Shown: positions 8,653 through 18,013 of the stretch, in pieces
Numbering within the stretch: the stretch's first letter is position 1
Layout of the letters: each line of letters begins with the position of its first letter
DNA from: Terripilifer sp031921685
GTDB lineage: Bacteria > Pseudomonadota > Alphaproteobacteria > Rhizobiales > Beijerinckiaceae
Assembly (NCBI RefSeq): GCF_031921685.1
Contig: NZ_JAPDHU010000003.1
Span: 682,001-746,000, forward strand
Length of the DNA: 64,000 bases
Reading direction: 5' to 3'
Program-made: the position numbers and the translations under genes
Notes under the pieces: model-generated
Seen by the model: only the letters and a program-made list of their open reading frames with translations
The model's database searches: none
What the model was told of the DNA's origin: nothing

Positions 8653-10221
8653 TCAGGACGCAGTTACGCTTTTTGGTTCGATAGAAAGCTCATATCCATA
8701 ACGTTTCATCGCCTCTTCATCGGCTGCATTAAGTACCGCCCCGATAAATTTTGCGCGCGCCGGGCCGGCGGACCTGAAGGCCTGCCGAACCAGCTCGGAT
8801 TTGGTCGCCCCCCATTTCACGACGAGCAGAAATCCATCCAATGATTGTGCCGCAGCACGCACCTGCGGGCTTTCCACCAATGAAGGCATGTCGACGATCA
8901 CGAGGTCGTAGTTGTTTCCGATCGCATTCAGAATGCCGTTCAGCAGGTCGGGAGGGATGAGAGGCTTCCCGCCCCCGAACCGCCCCGCAAGCGGCAAGAC
9001 ATGCAGGCCGGCCTGAACCTCGACGATGTGGTCAAGCCCCGGGTACTCGGATTTGCTCCCCGGAAGCAGCGGCAGGCTCGGGAGGTCCGCGATCCAGCGC
9101 GACACCGAAGGATTTTCCGGCACGGCATCAATCAGCAGAACGCGCCTTCCCGATACCGTTGCCATCTCCGCAAGGCCGATCGCGAGCGTCGTTGCCCCCT
9201 CACCCGGCAGGGTTGCCGTCAGGCCGATCGTTCGCAATCCACGCGATGAGGCATCTTGCAACATGGCAACGGCTCGCTGCAGCGGCGGCCTCTTCAACGC
9301 GAGCAGTCTTCGCGCGGTGAAATCTTCGCGCTGGACGCCAATGTTTGAGAAACGGCGCACGATGCCCAGGCACTCCAATCCAAGGACGTGCTCCATCTGT
9401 TGCCGACTACGAATTGTGTCATTGACCGCATCGAGAAAGAGGGCGACGGCCGCACTGACGAGCAAGCCGAGCAATGCGGCAACCGCGAAAATCAATGCTG
9501 CCGGGGGGCCATCCGCTTTGAGCGGCGGCTCGGCCTGGGAAACCACTTGAGCGCTCGGGCCGAGGTTCTGGTAAATTTCGCGTAACGTCGGCGTCCTGGA
9601 CGAGGCCGCATCCGAGGCTCGCGTGCTTTCCTGCAGATAGATGCGGATCACGCTATTGACAATGCGGGCCGCTTTTTCGGAATCGGACGCCTTGAAGCTC
9701 ACAGTGATCATATGGCTCGTACCAACTTGGCGCACGCCAAGTTTACGGGTCATCGCGTCCAAAGTGGCTGCGTAGGCGGACCTGTCCTCCTCGATTGACG
9801 AGGACGAGGTCTGCGAGCCGCTTTTCGCCGGTTCCAGCGATTGGTGAGCGCCGACGAATTCCGGATCATGGGTCAATTGCAGAGCTTCGATTACCTTCCC
9901 CAGCACATTGCCCGATCGCATCAGCTCAATCTGGTTCTGAACCATCGGAAGATCGGCACGGCCCGGCAGGACCGCCAGATCAGGGCCTGTCAGGATCTGC
10001 CTAATGAAGACCAGAATCTGGCTGGACGCGGTGTATGTCGCAGAACGGGAGCCGACATAGAATGACGCGCCCGCCAGCCCCAACAGAATTCCGGCGGCGA
10101 GGAGCCACTTGCGGTTCCGCAGGCTTCCCAGCCCAAACGACGGCCGCGATCGCACATTGATCCGATAATCGAACCCATCCGGACTCTCTACGATCTGTCG
10201 ATGGAGCTTTTTGTCCAGCAT
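8653..10221 (-). CDS. Polysaccharide co-polymerase (Wzz/Wzc-like) with degenerate kinase-type ATPase domain
   Basis: The 522-residue inner-membrane protein has membrane spans near residues 38-57 and 235-262 flanking a short periplasmic Wzz region, then a cytoplasmic P-loop domain. These proteins set chain length and couple synthesis to export. The P-loop reads LPGEGATT, where bacterial tyrosine kinases have PGEGKST, so the Walker A lysine is replaced by alanine. The Walker B-like strand VIVDMPS is kept. There is no tyrosine-rich tail. It is therefore probably a non-kinase scaffold or a divergent ATPase. A homologue with the same lysine loss lies at 28034-29575. Confidence 0.85.
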   Translation of the reverse strand: MLDKKLHRQIVESPDGFDYRINVRSRPSFGLGSLRNRKWLLAAGILLGLAGASFYVGSRSATYTASSQILVFIRQILTGPDLAVLPGRADLPMVQNQIELMRSGNVLGKVIEALQLTHDPEFVGAHQSLEPAKSGSQTSSSSIEEDRSAYAATLDAMTRKLGVRQVGTSHMITVSFKASDSEKAARIVNSVIRIYLQESTRASDAASSRTPTLREIYQNLGPSAQVVSQAEPPLKADGPPAALIFAVAALLGLLVSAAVALFLDAVNDTIRSRQQMEHVLGLECLGIVRRFSNIGVQREDFTARRLLALKRPPLQRAVAMLQDASSRGLRTIGLTATLPGEGATTLAIGLAEMATVSGRRVLLIDAVPENPSVSRWIADLPSLPLLPGSKSEYPGLDHIVEVQAGLHVLPLAGRFGGGKPLIPPDLLNGILNAIGNNYDLVIVDMPSLVESPQVRAAAQSLDGFLLVVKWGATKSELVRQAFRSAGPARAKFIGAVLNAADEEAMKRYGYELSIEPKSVTAS

Positions 10222-10512
10222 GGGTTTCCATCAGGATTGGGATTCGTTTCGAACGCTGGATCTGGCTTGCAGGCTCGTTGACAAAAGATATCTCCGCCAT
10301 CGAAACTGCGTCGCCGTCAGCTCAAATCATGAGCGCCCAGCCCGCCTTCACTCGATCTTTTCCCGGCTGCAGTGGCATCTACAGAAGAAACGTCGGGCGC
10401 TGCGCCCGCGTTCCTGCAGCAAACGCCCTCGTGAAATTCATTCAGTGAATAGCGGGGTCCGCTTGCCCCTGCTGGACCGCCCGAAATCGGTGCAGACATG
10501 TCGGCCCACCGG

Positions 10513-11862
10513 CTAATCCATCACCGCGCTCGTCGTTGCGTCCGGTAGGATCTCCTCCTGGCGTATCCAGGCATAGATCGTGCCCATCATGAACCAGAAG
10601 TACCAATTGAAGGACAGATAGAAATGCATGTTGTCCGAATAGGACTCGAGCAGATATGACGTCAAAATACACAGCAGAACCAGGATGCCGGGCGGATCTC
10701 GCGGGTACCCTCTGATCAGGCGATAGGCCACCCAGCCGAACAACCAGACGAGCGCCAGAATGCCCGCAAGCCCCATCTCAAAACTGGTCTGCAGATAAAA
10801 ATTATGACCGTCGATACCTTGAAGGCCAACTAATGGGAAAAAGCTCGGTGTCGACGGTTTGAACGACTCGAGGCCGTGCCCCAAGAGCGGCCGCTCCAGC
10901 ACTTGCGGAATGGCGGACTCCCACAAGGCTTGCCGCCACACATAAGAGTTGAGCCGCGTGCTCTCATTGAGTTGACTGAAGCTGTCGACCTCCGTTGCCG
11001 TGGTGACATCGGTCAATCTATCCATAAGGCTGGGATTGGCGACCAAAAGAACCGGAATCAGAAGAAAGCCGGCGAGGAACCGGCGGTCGATCTTGAAGGC
11101 ATAGACCAGAAACATAAACCCGCACACACCCCACGCGCTGCGCGTCTTGGTGAGCATCAATAGGACCACCAGAATCGGGATGTAGAGCATAATGAGGATG
11201 CGAAGGCGCGGTGTCGCGCGAACGATGCGCGAAGACGAGACATAGAGCCCGAGCCCCATCAGCAAAACAAGATAGAACGCATAGATGTTGGGATGCGAGA
11301 ACGTGCTTTGCAGCCGGAACTCCGACAGGTCGGACAATCCCCGTGCAATATCCACGACCGCATAAAGTGTGACCGGAATGGACGATCCGATCACCACGAA
11401 GATAAATCGGGAGACATCGAGTGAAGACCGCAGAATGAAGAATGGAATCGCAAAGAACGCCCAATAGGAAAGCAGAACGAAAGCGAGACGCGCGGCGGCC
11501 ATGAAATCCGGCGCATAGAGCGTCGAACCGAAAGCCACCAAGAGGAACGGCCCCCAAATAGCAAAGACGGGAAACGGTGCCCGCACGGGCTCCATCGCAA
11601 GGAATAGGACTGCGAGCCCGATCGCCAGCACATTGAAGATGGCGCCGACCCCCATCGACGCGGCGGACTCTCCACCCAGCAGATTGAAGATCGGATCGGA
11701 TGATGCCCGGACCAAAAGAATCCCGAACACAACCGCGCGCAACAAACTCCAGATGGCCCTATAATTGACGGCGCGAACCGACGCCGTCTGTCGAGCCTCC
11801 GCGGCGCTGTCGCGAGGCGTCGCGCGATGTTCGATCCCGATTGAACCAGACCCGAGCGTCAC
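10513..11862 (-). CDS. O-antigen ligase / polymerase family membrane protein (Wzy/WaaL/ExoQ-like)
   Basis: The 449-residue product has roughly ten to twelve hydrophobic spans. Its large C-terminal periplasmic loop carries RPLLGHGLESF and DGHNFYLQ, the Wzy_C-type signature of O-antigen ligases and polymerases. The frame runs open to 12060, but the GTG at 11862 is preferred: it overlaps the upstream glycosyltransferase stop as GTGA and is preceded by CAGGAAGC. The residues before it are Arg/Ala-rich and look like out-of-frame coding. With a Wzx flippase nearby it most likely polymerises repeat units; ligation is the alternative. Confidence 0.85.
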   Translation of the reverse strand: MTLGSGSIGIEHRATPRDSAAEARQTASVRAVNYRAIWSLLRAVVFGILLVRASSDPIFNLLGGESAASMGVGAIFNVLAIGLAVLFLAMEPVRAPFPVFAIWGPFLLVAFGSTLYAPDFMAAARLAFVLLSYWAFFAIPFFILRSSLDVSRFIFVVIGSSIPVTLYAVVDIARGLSDLSEFRLQSTFSHPNIYAFYLVLLMGLGLYVSSSRIVRATPRLRILIMLYIPILVVLLMLTKTRSAWGVCGFMFLVYAFKIDRRFLAGFLLIPVLLVANPSLMDRLTDVTTATEVDSFSQLNESTRLNSYVWRQALWESAIPQVLERPLLGHGLESFKPSTPSFFPLVGLQGIDGHNFYLQTSFEMGLAGILALVWLFGWVAYRLIRGYPRDPPGILVLLCILTSYLLESYSDNMHFYLSFNWYFWFMMGTIYAWIRQEEILPDATTSAVMD

Positions 11863-12872
11863 GCTTCCTGCTCCGTGATTCCGGCCTCTAGACAAGAATG
11901 CGAGACGCGAGGCTGGGCCGCGTCTCGGATCGGCTGCAGCCAGAGTTCGGCTTCGCGACGCCACGGCGCAGGCACCGCTGCGGCTGCGCGCGCCTGGCCC
12001 ACTTGATCCAGCATATGCGGTGCGATCAGCGCGCCAACCGCCCGCGGCAGCTCCCGCCAACGCCCATGCCTAAACGCGAGCGTGGCAAAAATGGACGCGG
12101 CAGGCCAGCGCTGCCCCCCTCGCAGCAGTTGCTTGGCGAGATAGCGCTCATGCTGTGCTTCGTCGGATTTGACGCCATAAGCCGTCGCCAGCGTCGCATA
12201 TCGTTCGGCGATCGCCAGACGGCCCGCCCGCATGGGATCGATCCGCATCGACAACGATTGCCTGCCCTGCCGGTACGCGATCAACGGACGGTCCACGGCG
12301 GTCAGCGGCGAGTGCTGGGCCAGCCTGATCCACAGATCCCAATCCTCCGAACCACGCAGCTTCGGATCGAAGCCCTCCACTTTCCGAACGAGGTCGAGCG
12401 CGGCAATCACTGACGACCCGGTGGGAATCCTGTTGCTCTCCAGCAACCCCTCCAGGACATCTCCCCCTTTGACACGGTGATGCCCGACGACCTCCAGGGC
12501 TTCATTCACGACCGCGACGCCGGTGCATCCCCAACGCGCCGAACCGGCACGTAACGCGGCAAGCTGCACAGCCAATTTGTTGGGCGCCCAGAGATCGTCA
12601 TCGTCGCAAAAGGCAACCCAATGCCCGGTGGCGACGGCAACGCCGGCATTCCGCGCGGCTGAGATAAAGCGGGGCTGGGCATGATGCACGACCCGGACCC
12701 GGGGGTCGGTGACGGCGAGCCGATCAAGCCAAGCACCTGTCTCATCGGTCGAACCATCGTTGACCACGATGAGTTCGAGCAAAACGTTCCGCTGGCCCAA
12801 GATTGAAAAGACCGCCTGCGGCAAAATCCGCCGACGGTTGTGAGTAGGAACGATGACCGAGACATCAACCAC
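11859..12872 (-). CDS. Glycosyltransferase family 2
   Basis: This 337-residue GT-A-fold enzyme shows VSVIVPTHNRRR at its start, VVNDGSTDETGAWL near residue 36, AARNAGVAVATG near residue 73 and the metal-binding FCDDDDLW near residue 89. It transfers a sugar from a nucleotide donor to the growing lipid-linked repeat unit at the cytoplasmic membrane face. Translation begins at GTG 12872, with GGAGAG five bases upstream. Its stop overlaps the ligase/polymerase start. Donor and acceptor cannot be read from the sequence. Confidence 0.88.
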   Translation of the reverse strand: MVDVSVIVPTHNRRRILPQAVFSILGQRNVLLELIVVNDGSTDETGAWLDRLAVTDPRVRVVHHAQPRFISAARNAGVAVATGHWVAFCDDDDLWAPNKLAVQLAALRAGSARWGCTGVAVVNEALEVVGHHRVKGGDVLEGLLESNRIPTGSSVIAALDLVRKVEGFDPKLRGSEDWDLWIRLAQHSPLTAVDRPLIAYRQGRQSLSMRIDPMRAGRLAIAERYATLATAYGVKSDEAQHERYLAKQLLRGGQRWPAASIFATLAFRHGRWRELPRAVGALIAPHMLDQVGQARAAAAVPAPWRREAELWLQPIRDAAQPRVSHSCLEAGITEQEA

Positions 12873-12910
12873 TCAGCTCTCCGGATTTGCTTTTTGCGCA
12901 TCGGAAACGA

Positions 12911-14242
12911 TCATCCACCGCCTCCGACCAAGTCTCTCGATCGCAGCGAAATGACATGGTCCGACATCACCTCTTGGTCCCCGGATGCCCCGGCCTCGTA
13001 AGACCGATGCTTCCCGATCGGCTCGAGCCAATCGAGGGTCACCGATTCGGCTTTGAACAAGGCAGCCAGCTTTCGGCATTCCCAGACAATGTCATGCTGC
13101 TCCAGAACGCGTTTGCGCCCCCACACGCCCATGATCTGTATCAAGGCATCAGGCGTATTCAGACATTGCCTGATGGCGTCAGCGAGTTTATCGACACTTC
13201 CCGCTGGAACGAGCCAACCGCTGACCTGATCGGTGACCAATTCGGGAATACCTGCGATATAGGTCGTGATGACCGGACGGCCGAGCGCCAGAGCCTCCAT
13301 CAAAACAACGGGCAATCCTTCAGCAAAACTCGGCAGAACCAGTGCCCGCGCCTCACATATCGCGGCGCGCACCTGGGCGCTGCTCATCCAGCCGACAAGC
13401 TCGACGTGCTGATCCAATCTCAGGACGCGGATGTTGTGCTCCAACTCGTGCCGCAGCGGGCCATCACCGATCACAGTCAATTTGAAAGGCACACCCTCGC
13501 ACGCCAGAACGGCGAGAGCACGGAGCAGAACAAGTTGCCCCTTCTGCTCGCTGAGCCGGCCGACCGTTACGAGCTGGGAGCGCGGAACATGGCGAGGAGG
13601 CGGTGCGTCCAGGAATTCGCCATCGAGCCCGCAACGCACCACCTTGATCTTCGTCCACTGATCCGGCGGAATCCAGCGGCAAAGCTGGCTGCGCGTGAAC
13701 GAGCTGACGGCGCAAACGAATGCCGCATGCTTCACCTTGGTTGGCAGGCCGAGATATTCGGGACGATCGAACTCGTCTGGACCATGCACGGTGAAGCTAT
13801 AAGGTATGCCCGTCAGAAGATGGCATAGCATGGCGACTTCCGCGCCATTCGTTCCAAAATGCGCATGAATATGCCAGACACCCGCTTCCCTCACCCACCG
13901 CGCCAGGACGAGCGCTTCCGCCAGATAAACCAGATGGAGTGGCGCCGGACGGCTCGAACGCCGCATCAACGTGATCGCCGAGATGATCGCTCTGACCAAA
14001 GCACCGGGGTTTCGCACCATCGCATTGGCAAGAGCGGCGACAAACTTGCCGATCCCACCCTCAAGAATGTAGCGGGTGCGTGCCTTTTCCCCCATGTCAT
14101 AGGGATCCGCGAGCTGGCGATCGCAGCTGCGCAGCGAAACACGCAGAACCGATACGCCGGTCCGTTCCAACTCGGCGATCTCCCGCCGAATGAAGGTATG
14201 GGAGTTAGCCGGATATTCGGATACGAAGTAGCAAACTCGCAT
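12911..14242 (-). CDS. Glycosyltransferase family 4 (GT-B fold)
   Basis: The 443-residue protein has an N-terminal CYFVSEYPANSHTFIRRE segment typical of colanic-acid and exopolysaccharide GT4 enzymes. The central HAHFGTNGAEVA and VHGPDEFD follow, and the C-terminal half has VGRLSEQKGQ and PSFAEGLPVVLMEALALG, the retaining-GT4 donor site with its E-x7-E pair. GAGGGAAA precedes the ATG. It lies 12 bases after the priming transferase gene. It should add one sugar of the repeat unit at the inner face of the membrane. Confidence 0.9.
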   Translation of the reverse strand: MRVCYFVSEYPANSHTFIRREIAELERTGVSVLRVSLRSCDRQLADPYDMGEKARTRYILEGGIGKFVAALANAMVRNPGALVRAIISAITLMRRSSRPAPLHLVYLAEALVLARWVREAGVWHIHAHFGTNGAEVAMLCHLLTGIPYSFTVHGPDEFDRPEYLGLPTKVKHAAFVCAVSSFTRSQLCRWIPPDQWTKIKVVRCGLDGEFLDAPPPRHVPRSQLVTVGRLSEQKGQLVLLRALAVLACEGVPFKLTVIGDGPLRHELEHNIRVLRLDQHVELVGWMSSAQVRAAICEARALVLPSFAEGLPVVLMEALALGRPVITTYIAGIPELVTDQVSGWLVPAGSVDKLADAIRQCLNTPDALIQIMGVWGRKRVLEQHDIVWECRKLAALFKAESVTLDWLEPIGKHRSYEAGASGDQEVMSDHVISLRSRDLVGGGG

Positions 14243-14254
14243 CGGCGCTTTCCC

Positions 14255-15709
14255 TCAATAGGCGTTTGTATGCGCGCGCCTGGATATGACCGTCATGATC
14301 AAAATCTTGATATCGAAGAAGAAAGACCAGTTGTCGACATAGTAGAGATCGTGCTCGATCCGCTTCCGCATTTTCTCGAATGTATCGGTCTCGCCACGCA
14401 GGCCATTGACCTGAGCCCAGCCGGTAATTCCCGGCTTGACGTTATGGCGCCGGAACATCTTGCGGATATGATCGGCAAACATACGGTTGTGGGCGATCGC
14501 GTGCGGCCGCGGCCCCACGATCGACATCTCGCCACGCAGGACATTCAGCAACTGCGGCAATTCATCGATGTTGGTCTGGCGCAGCACCCGCCCGATGCCG
14601 GTCACGCGCGGATCGTTGCGCACAGCTTGGCGAAATTCATCGTGCGCATCATCGAAAGTCGTCATGCTGCGAAATTTCAGAACCCGAATGGGCTCGTTGT
14701 TGAATCCAAGACGCGCCTGCTGAAACAGCACCGGACCTCTCGAGTCGAGCTTGATCAGAATGGCAACCACGACGAACAGCGGCCACAAAACAAGGATCAT
14801 CGACGTGGCAATGACGATATCGAAGGTGCGTTTCAGGAACCGGTCGCGCAGCGAACAAGGACCGCAAAACAATTCGAGCACCCGGAGATGGCCGTAGCTT
14901 CCCACGCGGCTGTGTCGCATGAGATCTGTCAGCTCGACGGGCAAGAGCTGAATTCGCACCGGCAGCTCCGACAACGCCTCCACGGTATGCGACACCACAT
15001 CCATATTGTCCGCGCCAAACAGAACGAGCACGGCATCAATAGGCAGAGCCCGGCACTCGGACCGGATCTCTGAAAGTTGTACCTCCAAAGAGGCACTCCC
15101 ATTGATCCGGTCGGACACCGACGGAAAATCTATCCAACGCACGACATGTTCCTGCCGAATAGCCAGCCGCGCGCGAATATCTCCGACGTCCCGTGCGCCC
15201 GGCATAACCAGCACGGCCATGCTTTCGCGACGCCACTGCGCATTCAGACGAACATGATCTATGACCTGCCAGAGAACCGCCCTGATGGCGATCTGACCCA
15301 ACAATGTAGCCACCAGTTGCGCGAAGAACGTGCCGCGCGAATAACCGTCGAGACTGTTAGTCGCATATCCAATCGCCAGCAGAATGACGAACGAAAGAAC
15401 GATCGTGGCACCACCCCGCGAACGACTATGTTCATTCCATTCCTGGCCTAAGAGATCATACTGATTATCGGCGACGCATAGGCCAACATACAGGGCGCCC
15501 ATAGCTATGGATGCCAAAGCATAGTCGGTTCGAAAGAAGACGACGCCATAGACCGATGCCGAATATGCGAGAAAGGCACCATAGGCGCAGGCGACGATGA
15601 CGATGGCCTCGAGACCGGCAACAACCGCAGTCCAAAAGACCTGCGTCCTATGGGCCGGCGCCGTTCCAGCAAGAGGTTGAGCGCGGGGAAACATCGCGTT
15701 GAGTGACAT
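14255..15709 (-). CDS. Undecaprenyl-phosphate glucose phosphotransferase (WcaJ/ExoY/GumD type), priming enzyme
   Basis: This polyprenyl-phosphate hexose-1-phosphate transferase starts the repeat unit. The N-terminal half has several membrane spans and a CoA-binding-like domain. The C-terminal catalytic part contains LKRTFDIVIA, ILIKLDSRGPVLF, VLKFRSM, LPQLLNVLRGEMSIVGPRPHA and KPGITGWAQVNGLRG, all standard for the family. Several starts are possible (TTG 15853, ATG 15730, ATG 15709). I chose 15709, giving 484 residues near the usual size, because GAAG lies just upstream. The gene faces the divergently transcribed glycosyltransferase at 16008. Confidence 0.92.
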   Translation of the reverse strand: MSLNAMFPRAQPLAGTAPAHRTQVFWTAVVAGLEAIVIVACAYGAFLAYSASVYGVVFFRTDYALASIAMGALYVGLCVADNQYDLLGQEWNEHSRSRGGATIVLSFVILLAIGYATNSLDGYSRGTFFAQLVATLLGQIAIRAVLWQVIDHVRLNAQWRRESMAVLVMPGARDVGDIRARLAIRQEHVVRWIDFPSVSDRINGSASLEVQLSEIRSECRALPIDAVLVLFGADNMDVVSHTVEALSELPVRIQLLPVELTDLMRHSRVGSYGHLRVLELFCGPCSLRDRFLKRTFDIVIATSMILVLWPLFVVVAILIKLDSRGPVLFQQARLGFNNEPIRVLKFRSMTTFDDAHDEFRQAVRNDPRVTGIGRVLRQTNIDELPQLLNVLRGEMSIVGPRPHAIAHNRMFADHIRKMFRRHNVKPGITGWAQVNGLRGETDTFEKMRKRIEHDLYYVDNWSFFFDIKILIMTVISRRAHTNAY

Positions 15710-16007
15710 TGCTTCGCCAAATGCTCCCATAGCGTGGAGGCTCGACCGCCGCACAGGTTTAATGCGAGCAATGGGCGCAGGTTCTTCGCTTTCTGCGAGG
15801 CATCGCGGCTCAAAAGCGCAACCGGTTGCGCATTTTGTCTGACGTGGAATCAATCAACGGATCATCCCTCACACGGCAGCAGTCGCCTCAGCGCGAACAA
15901 ACCAGCCGCTTCGACCATTAGCTCTTTGAACGACGGCCACGCACGCCGACAGCTCGCGCGTGGCCGACCGTTCGTTTCGCTTGGAGATCACCGGTCGAGG
16001 GATTCCA
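15710..16007. promoter_or_regulatory. Divergent intergenic region between two polysaccharide transcription units
   Basis: This stretch separates the leftward priming-transferase gene from the rightward WecG/TagA-type gene, so promoters for both units probably lie here. Part of it could be coding if the priming enzyme starts at 15730 or 15853. I see no convincing -35/-10 pair, inverted repeat or operator. Confidence 0.4.
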
Positions 16008-16814
16008 ATGCCATCAGACATCGCCATTCCTGCCGCAACCAAAGCCGCTCCATCCATCCAGATTCTGAATGGCCGGTTCGATCGACTCTCAGCTCATCAG
16101 ACCGTGGAAGAGCTCGTTCGCGCCATTCGTGCGCGAGAGCGCGGTATTCTGTCCACGGTCAATGTCGCGATCCTCATGATGATGCGGTCGGATCCCCGGC
16201 TGCAACGCTTCGTCGATACATCGCGATGGACGGTTGCCGATGGCCAACCGCTGGTCTGGGCCTCGCACCTTTGGCGGCAGCCGCTGCCGGAGCGCGTGGC
16301 CGGCATCGATCTCATCGACCAACTTTGCGCCCGCGCCGCAACCGAGGGCTTCGGCGTTTATTTTCTCGGCGCGGATCGCGATACGGTTCGTGTCGCTGTC
16401 AACGTACTTCAAGCCAGGCATCGCGGCCTGAGCGTCTGCGGCTATGCCGACGGGTATTTCGGGCCTGAACAGGCCGAAGCGCGTGCGAAAGATATCGCGG
16501 AAAGCGGCGCCGATCTTCTCTTCGTCGCGATGGGTGTGCCGCGACAGGAATATTTTATCGAGGAGCAGTGGAAGAACTTTGGTGCTCGGGTCGTCATCGG
16601 GGTCGGCGGCAGCTTTGACGTGATTGCGGGACGGCGAAAGCGCGCTCCCCCGTTTATCCAACGCGCGGGGCTTGAATGGGCTTATCGCCTCGCCCAAGAA
16701 CCGCGCCGGCTGTTCAGACGCTATCTGATCACGAACTCCCAGTTTCTCGGATTGATCTCCCGAAACGCCGTTGCCCGGGCCTTTCATTTGCAAAGCCCAA
16801 TCCCACGACCTTGA
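16008..16814 (+). CDS. WecG/TagA/CpsF family glycosyltransferase (GumM-like)
   Basis: The 268-residue protein matches the WecG/TagA fold: TVNVAILMMM near residue 53, WTVADGQPLVWASHL near residue 75, VYFLGADRDTV near residue 115 and VAMGVPRQEYFI near residue 165. VGGSFDVIAGRRKRAPPFIQRAGLEW follows (split here only for description). The start at 16008 is chosen over 15960 because GAGGGA lies six bases before this ATG. Family members add a hexuronate, ManNAc or glucose to a lipid-linked acceptor. It begins a rightward unit with the next glycosyltransferase 17 bases downstream. Confidence 0.9.
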   Translation: MPSDIAIPAATKAAPSIQILNGRFDRLSAHQTVEELVRAIRARERGILSTVNVAILMMMRSDPRLQRFVDTSRWTVADGQPLVWASHLWRQPLPERVAGIDLIDQLCARAATEGFGVYFLGADRDTVRVAVNVLQARHRGLSVCGYADGYFGPEQAEARAKDIAESGADLLFVAMGVPRQEYFIEEQWKNFGARVVIGVGGSFDVIAGRRKRAPPFIQRAGLEWAYRLAQEPRRLFRRYLITNSQFLGLISRNAVARAFHLQSPIPRP

Positions 16815-16831
16815 ACGGGGGCGGAACGCCC

Positions 16832-18013
16832 ATGATTGGCGCAATCACTTTTACGCTGCTGATCCTTGGTTTTCTGACCATGATTCCTGCGGTCTTTCTC
16901 ACCCTGCAGATCGGCGCGGCTCTCCTCCCGATCAGGCGGTCCGCGTCGGTCGCATCCGCATCCTGCCCGCGCTTCGCTATCCTCATGCCCGCTCACAACG
17001 AGGAGACGATCATCGCGCGCGTCATCGCCTCGATCACCTCTCAATTGCCGCCGACCGGCCAGTTGCTCGTGATCGCCGACAATTGCTCCGACGACACAGC
17101 GCGGGTTGCATCGGAAGCTGGAGCGGCGGTGGTCATACGTCAGGACATGAGCCAGGTGGGTAAGGGCTATGCGCTGGCGTTCGGCGCACGGAGTCTCCAA
17201 TCCAATCCACCACAGATCGTCGTCATCATCGATGCGGATTGCGAAGTCATGCCCGGCGCACTGGAGATTCTGGTCCAGCACTGCATCACGACGGGCCATC
17301 CGGTCCAAGCACACTATGCGATGCAGGCGCCCGAAGCGCCGAGCCCCGCCGACAAGATGTCTCGGCTGGCATGGACGGTTAAAACCTTCGTGCGGCCGCT
17401 GGGCTCGCTGCATCTTGGATGGCCGTGCCAGTTGATGGGCTCCGGCATGGCCCTGCCTTTCGACATAGTCCGCCAGTTTGATCTCGCCACGGGCCATCTC
17501 GCGGAAGATCAGAAACTCGGAGCCGAGCTGGCGCTCGCGGACAAATCACCGCTTTTCTGCCCGAACGCGCGCATTCTCAGCCGGCTGCCAAAAGGCGAAA
17601 CAGGAAAGCGCGAGCAGCGAACCCGCTGGGAGCATGGGCACCTCGCGATCATCGGGGAGTTCTTTCTTCCGCTTGTCGGCCACGCGCTTTCCAAGCGAAG
17701 CCTGCAACGCCTCGCGTTCGCGCTCGACCTCTGTGTTCCGCCGCTCGCCCTTTTCGCCATGGTGCTCATCTTGACCTTCGGAGCGAGCCTGATCTGGTTT
17801 GTGCTAACCGATATCACGAGCCCGCTACTGGTTTCCGCAGGCGCGCTGGCCTTGTTTACGAGCGCGATCGCCGGAGCGTGGTGGCGCTTCGGGAAAGAGA
17901 TCATTTCGTTGCATGAGCTGGCGGCAGGCCCGGCCTATTGTCTGCGCCGAATTCCCTCGTACATCCGCTTCCTTGTCAACCGGCAGGTCGCCTGGGTTCG
18001 GACAGAACGATGA
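16832..18013 (+). CDS. Membrane glycosyltransferase family 2 (cellulose synthase / N-acyl-glycosyltransferase-like)
   Basis: The 393-residue product has an N-terminal membrane span, then a GT-A domain with ILMPAHNEE near residue 50, VIADNCSDDTA near residue 75, IIDADCEVMPG near residue 132 and QRTRWEHGH near residue 269, comparable to the Q(Q)xRW motif of processive GT2 enzymes. Two membrane spans follow near residues 305-350. The start at 16832 is the first ATG beyond the previous gene with a G-rich stretch upstream. The stop overlaps the next start as ATGA, linking it to the secreted SSSWNTP protein. It may polymerise or extend a glycan at the membrane; the product is unknown. Confidence 0.85.
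   Translation: MIGAITFTLLILGFLTMIPAVFLTLQIGAALLPIRRSASVASASCPRFAILMPAHNEETIIARVIASITSQLPPTGQLLVIADNCSDDTARVASEAGAAVVIRQDMSQVGKGYALAFGARSLQSNPPQIVVIIDADCEVMPGALEILVQHCITTGHPVQAHYAMQAPEAPSPADKMSRLAWTVKTFVRPLGSLHLGWPCQLMGSGMALPFDIVRQFDLATGHLAEDQKLGAELALADKSPLFCPNARILSRLPKGETGKREQRTRWEHGHLAIIGEFFLPLVGHALSKRSLQRLAFALDLCVPPLALFAMVLILTFGASLIWFVLTDITSPLLVSAGALALFTSAIAGAWWRFGKEIISLHELAAGPAYCLRRIPSYIRFLVNRQVAWVRTER

Noticed and set aside
11863..12060. 66-codon N-terminal extension of the O-antigen ligase/polymerase
   Set aside because: It overlaps the upstream glycosyltransferase out of frame and is Arg/Ala/Ser-rich. The GTG at 11862 has a ribosome site and a coupled overlap.
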